From Woeseiaceae bacterium (GTDB taxonomy: Bacteria; Pseudomonadota; Gammaproteobacteria; Steroidobacterales; Woeseiaceae), in contig JANQLK010000031.1 of the NCBI GenBank assembly GCA_028280615.1, forward strand, positions 186,001-250,000: a DNA stretch of 64,000 nt, written 5' to 3'. The translations under genes and the position numbers were made by a program. Below the pieces are notes generated by a model that did not search any database, was not told the origin of the DNA, and saw only the letters and a program-made list of their open reading frames with translations. Shown in pieces: positions 25,997-33,592 of this stretch (positions within the stretch are counted from its first letter, which is position 1; every line of letters begins with the position of its first letter).

Positions 25997-26377
25997 ATGA
26001 CCGGCCTCGAGCGCCTGCAGGGAATCCATGAGGGGTTTCCCGACATCGTGTCGGCATCCGCCGAAGACGATGAGGCTCGCATCGTGTTCGAGGTGTCTCC
26101 CGAGCTGTGCTGGTTTGCCGGCCATTTCCCGGGCCAGCCCGTGCTGCCCGGCATCGTTCAGACGCACTGGGCCGTGCTGGTCAGCCGGGCGCTGTATGGA
26201 TTCGACGATGCGCCGCCCGACATCAAGCGGCTCAAGTTCAAGAACGTCATCGTGCCGCCGCGAACCGTGACGCTCTCGGTCGTCCGGCATGGCGATACCG
26301 AAGTGCAGTTTCGCTTCTCGAGTCCCGGTGAGGACAACTCCGAGGGCCGCCTGGCCTTCGCGAGGCCCGCTCCGTGA
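25997..26377 (+). CDS. ApeI-like hotdog 3-hydroxyacyl-ACP dehydratase
   Basis: A 126-residue hotdog-fold protein. The segment FAGHFPGQPVLPGIVQTHWA, with His43, is the FabZ/ApeI active-site helix, and the last strand IKRLKFKNVIVPPRTVTL is standard. It should dehydrate the 3-hydroxyacyl intermediate to the trans-enoyl form that makes each polyene double bond. The ATG at 25997 follows the previous stop by one base; the open frame further left lies inside the membrane protein gene. Its stop overlaps the glycosyltransferase GTG (GTGA). Confidence 0.85.
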   Translation: MTGLERLQGIHEGFPDIVSASAEDDEARIVFEVSPELCWFAGHFPGQPVLPGIVQTHWAVLVSRALYGFDDAPPDIKRLKFKNVIVPPRTVTLSVVRHGDTEVQFRFSSPGEDNSEGRLAFARPAP

Positions 26378-27132
26378 AAGTCTGCGTCGTGGTCCCGCAC
26401 TACGACCACGTGGATCAGTTCACCCGCATGCTGCCCGGACTCGTCGACCAGGGTCTGCCGATCATCGTCGTCGATGACGCGAGTCCGGACGCCGAGGCCG
26501 AGCGGCTCGATCGCCTGCTCGCGGAGCAGGCGCCGGGTGCGACGCTCGTGCGTCGCGCCGAGAATGCCGGCAAGGGCGGCGCCGTCATGACGGCGCTCAG
26601 GGCGGCGTCCGACCTGGGCTTCAGCCACGCACTGCAGATCGATGCGGACGGACAGCACGACGTCCGCGATATTCCACGCTTCGTCGAAGCGGGGAGTGCG
26701 GCGCCCGAGTGCATCATCTGCGGCCAGCCCGTGTTCGACGACAGTATTTCGCCGCTGCGTTACTACGGTCGCTACCTTACGATTGTCCTCAACTGGCTGG
26801 AGGTGCTCAGCACGGAGATCAGGGACGGGATGTGCGGCTTTCGTCTGTACCCGCTCGCGCTCGTCGTGCCCGTCATCGAGCGAAGCTCGCCGGGAACGCG
26901 TATGGCGTTCGATCCCGAGATGCTCGTGCGCTCGGTGTGGTCCGGCATCCGACTTGTCTACATCCCGGTCGAGGTGCGCTATCCCGAGGCGGGCCGGTCG
27001 CACTTTCACTACGTTCGCGACAACGTCGAGATTACCTGGATGCACATTCGGCTGATCGCCGGCATGCTGCTGCGTTCGCCAATGCTGCTCGTTCGCAGGC
27101 TCGGCGACGGCCGCGGCGCGGGTGCGCCTTGA
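26374..27132 (+). CDS. Glycosyltransferase family 2
   Basis: A 252-residue GT-A glycosyltransferase: start KVCVVVPHYDHVDQF, nucleotide-binding IIVVDDASPD, then ENAGKGGAVMTAL and the metal site ALQIDADGQHD with Asp90 and Asp92. The ending HYVRDNVEITWMHIRLIAG suggests a membrane-associated helix, as in DPM1-like enzymes. In aryl polyene clusters such an enzyme probably attaches a sugar to the lipid end. GTG start overlapping the previous stop; its own stop overlaps the next TTG. Confidence 0.88.
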   Translation: MKVCVVVPHYDHVDQFTRMLPGLVDQGLPIIVVDDASPDAEAERLDRLLAEQAPGATLVRRAENAGKGGAVMTALRAASDLGFSHALQIDADGQHDVRDIPRFVEAGSAAPECIICGQPVFDDSISPLRYYGRYLTIVLNWLEVLSTEIRDGMCGFRLYPLALVVPVIERSSPGTRMAFDPEMLVRSVWSGIRLVYIPVEVRYPEAGRSHFHYVRDNVEITWMHIRLIAGMLLRSPMLLVRRLGDGRGAGAP

Positions 27133-28097
27133 GCCGCCACTGGGCTCAGATCGGCGAGGCCGGCGCGGTATCGGGCATGAAGCTCATGGCCTGGATCTAC
27201 CGGCACCTGGGACGCTGGGCATTCAACCTGGCGCTCGCGCCCGCCATGCTGTACTTCCTGGTCCGCCGGCCGATTCCACGCAGGGCCTCGCGCGACTACC
27301 TGAAGCGCGTATGGCGTGTGTACCCCGAGTCTCTCGGGCGCGAGCCGACCCTGTGGACGACGTTCCTGCACTTCTTCGCCTTCGGCCAGTCGCTGCTCGA
27401 CAAGTACATCGCCTGGGTCGATCCGCCCAGGGACATCAAGATGGACCCCGACAACCAGGCGATGCTGTTCTCGGTCGTCGACTCGGGGAAAGGCTGCCTC
27501 CTGATCGGCTCTCACTTTGGCAATCTCGAGTATTCGCGCGGCATCGCTCACCGTCATCCCGACCTCGTCATCAATATCCTGATCTACGACCAGCATGCGG
27601 AGAAGTTCGCCGAGCTGCTCGGGGGCTCGGCGCCCGAATCGCGCCTCAACCTGATCCAGGTGACCGACCTCGACCTCGATCTGGCGCTCAAGCTCAAGCA
27701 GCGGGTCGATGCCGGCGAATGGCTGCTGATCGCGGGCGATCGAGTGCCGGTTGGCGAGAGCGACAACGTCTGCGCGGCCGAGTTTCTGGGCTCCGAGGCG
27801 CATTTCCCGATCGGGCCCTACGTCCTGGGCAGCCTGCTGCGCTGCCCCGTGTACCTCATGCACTGTTTCCCCGTCGACGGCGAGTATCAGCTCAGCATGG
27901 AGCCGTTCGCCTCCGAGATCGTGCCGTCGCGCGTGAACCGAAGGCGCACTTACGCGAAGGAGGTGCAGCGGTACGCGCGGGCGCTGGAGGGCCAGTTGCG
28001 GAAAGCACCGCTGCAGTGGTTCAATTTCTACGACTTCTGGGGTATGCAGGCGCATACACCGCAGACGGATACGACTTCGACCGATGCCCAAGCCTGA
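27129..28097 (+). CDS. LpxL/HtrB-like lysophospholipid acyltransferase family protein
   Basis: A 322-residue acyltransferase of the LpxL/HtrB superfamily: LIGSHFGNLEYSRG carries the H-x4-E catalytic pair, followed by FLGSEAHFPIGPYVLGSLL and CFPVDGEYQLSMEPF. N-terminal amphipathic membrane segment LGRWAFNLALAPAMLYFLV. It may transfer an acyl or polyenoyl group to the sugar or lipid anchor. The TTG at 27129 overlaps the previous stop (TTGA); the longer frame to the left is a shadow through the glycosyltransferase gene. It overlaps the thioesterase gene by 14 bases. Confidence 0.82.
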   Translation: MSRHWAQIGEAGAVSGMKLMAWIYRHLGRWAFNLALAPAMLYFLVRRPIPRRASRDYLKRVWRVYPESLGREPTLWTTFLHFFAFGQSLLDKYIAWVDPPRDIKMDPDNQAMLFSVVDSGKGCLLIGSHFGNLEYSRGIAHRHPDLVINILIYDQHAEKFAELLGGSAPESRLNLIQVTDLDLDLALKLKQRVDAGEWLLIAGDRVPVGESDNVCAAEFLGSEAHFPIGPYVLGSLLRCPVYLMHCFPVDGEYQLSMEPFASEIVPSRVNRRRTYAKEVQRYARALEGQLRKAPLQWFNFYDFWGMQAHTPQTDTTSTDAQA

Positions 28098-28536
28098 CTT
28101 CCACGCGTCCCTGACCGGCAGCGTGCGCGTGCGCGTGCCGTTCTTCGACCTGGACCCGGCCGGCGTGGCCTGGCACGGCCGCTACTTCCAGTACTTCGAA
28201 CTGGCGCGCTGCGAGCTGCTCGACTCGGTCGGTTACGGCTACAAGAAGATGATGCAGTCGGGGATACTCTGGCCGGTCGCCGATACCAACGTACGCTTTG
28301 TGCGTCCGCTGACGCTCGACCAGGACGTGACCGTAACGGCTGCGCTCAAGGAATGGGAAATGCGAATCGTCGTCGACTATCGCATCGAGGACGATGCCGG
28401 AACCGTGTACACCCGCGCCCGCACCGTGCAGGTTCCGGTCGACGCCGACAGCCACGAGCTCGTGTTCGGCTCCCCCGACTGGTTCGTCGCCAACGTCGAG
28501 GCGAAGCTCCGCGACGCCGGGCTGGACGTGCCATGA
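28084..28536 (+). CDS. Hotdog acyl-CoA/ACP thioesterase (4HBT type)
   Basis: A 150-residue hotdog-fold thioesterase of the 4-hydroxybenzoyl-CoA thioesterase group: VPFFDLDPAGVAWHGRYFQY is the active-site segment (FxDxDxxGxxWHxxYF), followed by the long helix ARCELLDSVGYGYKKM. It could edit or release chains from the carrier. Its start overlaps the acyltransferase by 14 bases and its stop overlaps the dehydratase ATG (ATGA). Confidence 0.85.
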   Translation: MPKPDFHASLTGSVRVRVPFFDLDPAGVAWHGRYFQYFELARCELLDSVGYGYKKMMQSGILWPVADTNVRFVRPLTLDQDVTVTAALKEWEMRIVVDYRIEDDAGTVYTRARTVQVPVDADSHELVFGSPDWFVANVEAKLRDAGLDVP

Positions 28537-28994
28537 ATGACGACCAGCTGTCGGCCGCGCTCAAAGGACTGATCGGCAAGCCCGCGAGCGAACTGCTGCT
28601 GCATCGCGAGCCGATGCTGCTGATCGACCGGCTCGTCGATATCGGCGCCGATTTCGTGAGCTGCGAGTGGCGGGCAGGCTCATCGGCATTCGCCGAGCCG
28701 GACGGCCGCATCCCGGCGTACACGGGCATCGAGACGATGGCGCAGTGCATCGGTGTCCACGCCGGCGCGCGCGCAAGGGTCCGCGGCCTCGGTCCGCCGC
28801 TCGGCTACCTGCTCGGGACAAGGCATTTCAGCACGTCGATCGCGTACTTCGAGCCCGGCGTAAGCTACACGGCGACCTGCACCGAGCTGGTTCGCGATTC
28901 CCAGGGCATGGGTTCGTTCGCGTGCGAAATCGCCGCAGGCGGCGAGCGCCTGGCGACTGCCAACCTCGCCGTGCTCGAACATCCACAGGGCTGA
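28533..28994 (+). CDS. ApeP-like hotdog dehydratase
   Basis: A 153-residue hotdog protein with LLLHREPMLLIDRLVDIG (His24), AYTGIETMAQCIGVHAG carrying the Glu of the helix, and LLGTRHFSTSIAYFEPG. The order matches ApeP of aryl polyene clusters, a FabA-like dehydratase that works with ApeI. Two dehydratases of different type in the cluster are characteristic. The 15-base gap to fabG keeps it in the operon. Confidence 0.82.
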   Translation: MNDDQLSAALKGLIGKPASELLLHREPMLLIDRLVDIGADFVSCEWRAGSSAFAEPDGRIPAYTGIETMAQCIGVHAGARARVRGLGPPLGYLLGTRHFSTSIAYFEPGVSYTATCTELVRDSQGMGSFACEIAAGGERLATANLAVLEHPQG

Positions 28995-29009
28995 CTGGAA
29001 AAGCAGGAC

Positions 29010-29735
29010 ATGAACGACAGCATCCTCGTAACCGGCGCGAGCTCCGGCATTGGCCGCGCGATAGCCGTGCGCCTCGCGAAAGACGGCTATGCGATTGCCG
29101 CGCACTACTCGAGCAGCCGCGACGGCGCGGAGCAGACCCGCGAAACGATCGAAGCCGACTCGGGCGAATGCCGGCTGCTCAGGTTCGACGTGCGCGATGC
29201 CGACGCGACCCGCGAGGCCATCGAAGCCGACATGGACGCGCACGGCGTCTACTACGGCGTCGTCTGCAATGCCGGGATCACGCGCGACGCGGCCTTCCCA
29301 ATGCTCGGCGAGGAGGACTGGAAGGCCGTCATCGACGTCAACCTGAACGGACTGTACAACGTGCTGCAAGCGGTCGTGATGCCGATGCTCAGGCGCCGCA
29401 GGCCGGGCCGGATCGTCACGATCTCGTCGGTGTCCGGCATCATGGGCAACCGGGGTCAGGTCAACTACAGCGCGTCGAAAGCCGGTATCATCGGCGCTAC
29501 GAAAGCGCTTGCCGTCGAGTGTGCGAAACGCAAGGTAACCGTGAACTGCGTTGCGCCCGGGCTGATCGAGTCGGAGATGACCCGGGATCTGCCCGTGGAA
29601 AAAATGCTCGAAGCGGTGCCGATGCAGCGAATGGGGACGCCTGACGAGGTGGCCGGCGTGGTCTCGTTCCTGTGCTCGGAGGATGCCGCGTACGTGACGC
29701 GGCAGGTCATATCACCCAACGGGGGACTGTTCTGA
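29010..29735 (+). CDS. fabG: 3-oxoacyl-ACP reductase (FabG type)
   Basis: A 241-residue short-chain dehydrogenase: SILVTGASSGIGRAIAVRLA nucleotide loop, VCNAGITRDAAF, Ser in TISSVSGIMGN, and VNYSASKAGIIGATKA carrying the Tyr-x3-Lys pair. It should reduce the 3-ketoacyl-ACP product of the ketosynthase with NADPH. Its stop TGA shares one base with the ATG of the following ketosynthase (TGATG), consistent with coupled expression. Confidence 0.9.
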   Translation: MNDSILVTGASSGIGRAIAVRLAKDGYAIAAHYSSSRDGAEQTRETIEADSGECRLLRFDVRDADATREAIEADMDAHGVYYGVVCNAGITRDAAFPMLGEEDWKAVIDVNLNGLYNVLQAVVMPMLRRRRPGRIVTISSVSGIMGNRGQVNYSASKAGIIGATKALAVECAKRKVTVNCVAPGLIESEMTRDLPVEKMLEAVPMQRMGTPDEVAGVVSFLCSEDAAYVTRQVISPNGGLF

Positions 29736-30964
29736 TGACGAGAGTCGTCGTCACGGGTGTTGGCGCCTATTCGCCCATCGGCAACGATTGGGATGAGATC
29801 GAGACGAATCTGCGCGCGCGTCGCAACGGTATCCGGCACATCGCGGCGTGGGAGGAGTTCGAGGGCCTGAATACGAAACTCGGCGCGCCGGTCGAACACT
29901 TCGAACAGCCGGCGAGCTTCAATCGAAAGCGTACCCGCGGCATGGGCCGCGTGGCGCTGCTGGCTACGGCGGCCAGCGAGACCGCGCTCGAGGACGCCGG
30001 CCTGCTGGGCGATCCGATCCTGAAGTCGGGCCGCGCCGGCGTGGCCTACGGTTCCTCGACCGGCAGCACGGATGCGATCACCGACTTCGCCAACATGCTG
30101 CTCAACAAGTCGCTCGACGGCATCACGGCCACGACCTACATTCGCATGATGGGGCACACGACGCCCGTCAACATCGGTGTGTTCTTCGGACTGCGAGGGC
30201 GCGTGTTCACGACGTCGAGCGCCTGCACGTCGGGCAGCCAGGGCATAGGCTACGCGTTCGAGGCGATACGGAGCGGTGCCCAGGACGTCATGGTTGCGGG
30301 CGGCGCGGAGGAACTTTGCCCGACGGAAGCCGCCGTGTTCGACACGCTGTATGCGACGAGCACGGCCAACGGACGTCCCGAGAGCACGCCGCGGCCCTTC
30401 GACCGTGATCGAGACGGCCTCGTGATCGGCGAGGGCGCCTGCACGCTCGTGCTCGAGCGGCGCGACATGGCACTCGCCCGCGGCGCGAAGGTCTACGGCG
30501 AGATCGTGGGTTTCGAAACGAACTCCGACGGCGCCCACGTGACCCAGCCGGCGAGCGAGACGATGCAGCACGTCATGCAGCGCGCGCTCGACAAAGCGGG
30601 CGTCGACAGGTCGGCGATCGGCTATGTCAGCGCGCACGGCACGGCCACGGACCGGGGTGACGTCGCCGAGTCGCGCGCGACCCACAGCGTCGTCGGTTCC
30701 GGGGTTCCGGTCAGCTCGATGAAGAGCTACATGGGCCACACGCTCGGCGCCTGCGGGGCGCTCGAGGCCTGGCTTGCGCTCGAGATGATGAACCGGGGCT
30801 GGTTCGCGCCGACCGTGAATCTCGAAAACGTCGACCCCGACTGCGCGGATCTGAACTACATCGTCGGCGACGGACAGGAGGCAGACGTCGAGTACGTCAT
30901 GAGCAACAATTTCGCGTTCGGCGGCATCAACACCTCGCTCGTATTCCGCCGCCACGAGGCCTAG
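29735..30964 (+). CDS. Beta-ketoacyl-ACP synthase II-like
   Basis: A 409-residue ketosynthase, full triad: Cys164 in FTTSSACTSGSQ, His301 in YVSAHGTATDRG and His335 in MGHTLGACGA. It differs from the other KS (23107-24294) in being closer to FabF/ApeO-type enzymes, so the cluster has two independent condensing enzymes, one with the chain-length factor and one standalone. The ATG at 29735 is chosen by the overlap with fabG and because the fold begins directly (TRVVVTGVGAYSPIG). Confidence 0.88.
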   Translation: MTRVVVTGVGAYSPIGNDWDEIETNLRARRNGIRHIAAWEEFEGLNTKLGAPVEHFEQPASFNRKRTRGMGRVALLATAASETALEDAGLLGDPILKSGRAGVAYGSSTGSTDAITDFANMLLNKSLDGITATTYIRMMGHTTPVNIGVFFGLRGRVFTTSSACTSGSQGIGYAFEAIRSGAQDVMVAGGAEELCPTEAAVFDTLYATSTANGRPESTPRPFDRDRDGLVIGEGACTLVLERRDMALARGAKVYGEIVGFETNSDGAHVTQPASETMQHVMQRALDKAGVDRSAIGYVSAHGTATDRGDVAESRATHSVVGSGVPVSSMKSYMGHTLGACGALEAWLALEMMNRGWFAPTVNLENVDPDCADLNYIVGDGQEADVEYVMSNNFAFGGINTSLVFRRHEA

Positions 30965-30984
30965 CAGCCCGCATTCCATGTCTC

Positions 30985-31626
30985 ATGTGCCCGGCTGTTC
31001 GCATCGCGTTTCTGCTGCTCGCCGCGAGTCTGTCGAGCGGCTGCTCGCTCTTGTTCCCGACCGAGGCCGGTGAGTCGCTGTCGCACTTCGATTCGGCGGC
31101 ACCCGCGGCATCGGCGGCAGCGCCGGACTTCGAGCTCACCGATCTCGACGGCAATCCCGTGGCGCTCGACGACCTCGTTGGCGACAGGCCCGTCGTCCTG
31201 CAACTCGGCAGCTTGTCCTGCCCCGTGTTCCGCTATCGGCGGTTCGACATGCAAAAGCTGCAGCGCGACTTTGCCGGACGGGTCGACTTCGTCGTCGTCT
31301 ACACGCAGGAAGCCCATCCCGCCGATGACGACAATCCGTACACGCACGAGGTCTGGAACCCGTTCATCAATCGCGTCGCGGGTGTCAACGTGCCCTTGCA
31401 CCGCTCGCTCGAGGAGCGCCGCGCGCGGGCGATCGAAACGCGCGAGCGTGTGGAGCTCGATTCGCTGTTTCTAGTGGATTCGATGGACAACACCGTGTGG
31501 CAGCGCTACGGGGCGGCGCCGTCACCGGCCTATGTCCTCGACCTCGACGGCCGAATCGTGCTGCGCCAGCCCTGGGTCTACCCGAAAGAGATCCGGGCGG
31601 CGCTCGAGCGGCTGCTCGGCGACTAG
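30985..31626 (+). CDS. Deiodinase-like thioredoxin-fold protein, probably exported
   Basis: A 213-residue protein with an N-terminal hydrophobic signal and a possible lipobox at Cys20 (LSSGC; position -3 is Ser, so imperfect). The body is thioredoxin-like with VVLQLGSLSCPVFRYRRFD, Cys79 at the place where iodothyronine deiodinases have selenocysteine, then VDFVVVYTQEAHPADD, the other deiodinase-family signature, and SPAYVLDLDGRIV near the end. I call it a deiodinase-family (T4_deiodinase) redoxin, probably periplasmic. It is encoded between the ketosynthase and the phosphopantetheinyl transferase. Dehalogenation, peroxide reduction or thiol redox are all possible. Confidence 0.75.
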   Translation: MCPAVRIAFLLLAASLSSGCSLLFPTEAGESLSHFDSAAPAASAAAPDFELTDLDGNPVALDDLVGDRPVVLQLGSLSCPVFRYRRFDMQKLQRDFAGRVDFVVVYTQEAHPADDDNPYTHEVWNPFINRVAGVNVPLHRSLEERRARAIETRERVELDSLFLVDSMDNTVWQRYGAAPSPAYVLDLDGRIVLRQPWVYPKEIRAALERLLGD

Positions 31627-31633
31627 CGGCATC

Positions 31634-32335
31634 GTGGCCGACGAGTCGCCGACTATCGCGCTCGCACGCACGGATGAAATACCGGCATCCGCGCTCGACT
31701 ACCTGGATGCGGCGGAGCGGCAGCGCCACGATGCGATGCGAAGCAAGCGCCGGCGCCGGGAGTTCGTGGGCGGACGCATGCTGGCGAAACATCTGCTGGC
31801 CCGTGTAAGCGGCAAGCCGGCCGCGGCGCAGGCGATTCGTATCGCCGAATCGGGCCAGCCCGAAAGCGATGCCGCGTGCGGCTTGAGCATTGCGCACAGC
31901 AACGGCCTCCTGGCCTGCGCGGCCGCGCCTGACAGCAAGGTCGGCGTCGACATCGAGCTGCCGTCGACGGCACGGCACACAGCGCGCATCTCCCGCGCCT
32001 GCTTCACGAAAGCGGAATCCGACTGGCTCTCGAGCGCGCCGCCCGAGAGCTTCTACCGACTCTGGGTGCTCAAGGAAGCCTGGCTCAAGGCCCGCGGGTC
32101 GGGCCTGTCGGGCGGTCTCGGCAGTCTGAGCCTGCGCATCGACGAGCCGCACATAGCGGCGCGCGCGGATGACGGGGACGCCGGCATGCTGTGGCTCTAC
32201 GAGTGGCGGGGCGTCCCGGTCGGACTCGCCACGGGTCGCGTGATCGGCATGCCGAGCGTGTTCGAATGGTCGGGCGAGCGAGCCCGGCTGGAGCCGGTCG
32301 ACGACCGACCGATTGCGAGTACCGTCGGAGTCTAG
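31634..32335 (+). CDS. 4'-phosphopantetheinyl transferase (Sfp type)
   Basis: A 233-residue Sfp-type enzyme with CGLSIAHSNGLLACAAA, KVGVDIELPS (the Mg-binding GVDIE) and FYRLWVLKEAWLKARG (WxxKEAxxK). It should install phosphopantetheine on the two cluster carrier proteins from CoA. The GTG at 31634 lies 8 bases after the redoxin stop; the longer frame to the left has Arg/Ser-rich shadow composition. Last gene of the operon, converging with the next gene across 4 bases. Confidence 0.88.
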   Translation: MADESPTIALARTDEIPASALDYLDAAERQRHDAMRSKRRRREFVGGRMLAKHLLARVSGKPAAAQAIRIAESGQPESDAACGLSIAHSNGLLACAAAPDSKVGVDIELPSTARHTARISRACFTKAESDWLSSAPPESFYRLWVLKEAWLKARGSGLSGGLGSLSLRIDEPHIAARADDGDAGMLWLYEWRGVPVGLATGRVIGMPSVFEWSGERARLEPVDDRPIASTVGV

Positions 32336-32338
32336 CCG

Positions 32339-32782
32339 CTATTCCGCAAGCGTTACGACGTCGCCGACCATCGTCACGCCGGCCACGACCGCGCCCGCGC
32401 CGCACTCGAATTCGGTCGGGCTCGAGAAATCGTTCTTGTAGTAGTAGCTGCGGATGTTGATGACGGCGTTGCCGCCCTCGCGCACGGCCCGCTGCTGCAA
32501 CGACATCATCGCCGAAATGAACGCCCACTGGCACGCGAACTCGTCGCTCTTGCCGACAGCGTTGGTTTTCTTGTTCGAGGTCCACGTGCCGTGCGCCTTT
32601 TCAACCGCCGGGTGCGGCTGGTCGCCGAAAAACATCTGTATCGCCGGATCGAGCTTGCCCTCGGCCCTCGGGTGATTCAGCGCCCCCTCGATCGATACCT
32701 GGTGAATCGTGTTGCGCGCGTACACCGCGCCGGAAACCGCGATCATCGACACAAGCAACGCTATCGTTATCGTCTGTTTCAT
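32339..32782 (-). CDS. Small exported protein of unknown function
   Basis: A 147-residue protein with a clear signal peptide (KQTITIALLVSMIAVSGAVYA) and a compact mixed domain: IHQVSIEGALNHPRAEGKLD, a middle FACQWAFISAMMSLQQRAVR and a YYYKNDFSSPTEFECGAGAV end with two Cys (FACQW and FECGA) that could form a disulfide. I have a weak memory of similar short proteins being mislabelled as excinuclease subunits in xanthomonads; nothing in the sequence supports DNA repair. It converges with the pigment operon, so a link is possible but unproven. ATG at 32782. Confidence 0.65.
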   Translation of the reverse strand: MKQTITIALLVSMIAVSGAVYARNTIHQVSIEGALNHPRAEGKLDPAIQMFFGDQPHPAVEKAHGTWTSNKKTNAVGKSDEFACQWAFISAMMSLQQRAVREGGNAVINIRSYYYKNDFSSPTEFECGAGAVVAGVTMVGDVVTLAE

Positions 32783-32865
32783 TTTGTAATGAGCCCCCGT
32801 CGTTGCGCTCTCGTGCGCTAAAGTGAAGCACCTCAAGCTTTCGACTTCAAGACGGCCCGGCGACA

Positions 32866-33591
32866 ATGATTCGACTGATCAACCGGCTGATACAACTCTC
32901 GACCGTCGGCCTGCTGGGCGGCTGTTTCGGCGTGCCCGCGACCGAAGTCCCGATCCCCAGTCTCGAACTCGCCGGTCCATCTTCGAACCCCGGCACGCTC
33001 GTCGTGATGCTGCCGGGGCGGGGCGATCGCATGAGCCACTTCGCCGATGCCGGTTTCGGCGCCGCCGCGGATGGCCGCTTCGACGTCGTCGCGATGGACG
33101 CGCATCTGGGTTACTACATGGAGCGATCGCTGCTCGATCGCCTGCATACCGACATTGTCGAGCCCGCCAGGGCGGCCGGCTACGACAGCATCTGGCTGCT
33201 CGGCGTTTCGATGGGCGGGTTCGGCAGCCTGCTGTACGCCGCGCAGTACCCGGATGACGTCGACGGCATTATCCTGCTTGCCCCGTACATGGGTGATCGC
33301 AAGGCGATCGAGGAAGTGCTCGGCGACGGCACGCTTGCCGAATGGAACGGCGAGGGCAGGCGCATGAAGGACTACGAAGTCGACGTCTGGCGCTACATCC
33401 AGGCCGCAACGACGGGCTCCAGGTCTACGCCGATCGTCCTGGGGTTCGGCACCGACGACCGCATGGCAGAGGGCTATAGCGGTCTCGTCGAGAAGGTCGA
33501 CTTCACGGCCGTCTACACGCGTGAAGGCGGCCACAAGTGGACGACCTGGCGGCCGCTCTGGGACAAGATCGCCGCCGATCTCGATCTTTGA
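32866..33591 (+). CDS. Lipoprotein alpha/beta hydrolase
   Basis: A 241-residue serine hydrolase anchored by a lipobox (LLGGC, Cys20). Alpha/beta hydrolase elements: VVMLPGRGDRMSHFADAGFG, nucleophile elbow LLGVSMGGFGSL, Asp in GFGTDDRMAEGY and His in GGHKWTTW. It is an esterase or lipase-like enzyme on the periplasmic side; the natural substrate is unknown. It starts 84 bases divergent from the small exported protein gene and converges with the amidohydrolase across one base. Confidence 0.82.
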   Translation: MIRLINRLIQLSTVGLLGGCFGVPATEVPIPSLELAGPSSNPGTLVVMLPGRGDRMSHFADAGFGAAADGRFDVVAMDAHLGYYMERSLLDRLHTDIVEPARAAGYDSIWLLGVSMGGFGSLLYAAQYPDDVDGIILLAPYMGDRKAIEEVLGDGTLAEWNGEGRRMKDYEVDVWRYIQAATTGSRSTPIVLGFGTDDRMAEGYSGLVEKVDFTAVYTREGGHKWTTWRPLWDKIAADLDL

Positions 33592-33592
33592 A

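Noticed and set aside
26709..27128. N-terminal extension of the LpxL-like acyltransferase
   Set aside because: Shadow of the glycosyltransferase gene; the TTG at 27129 overlapping the preceding stop is the better start.
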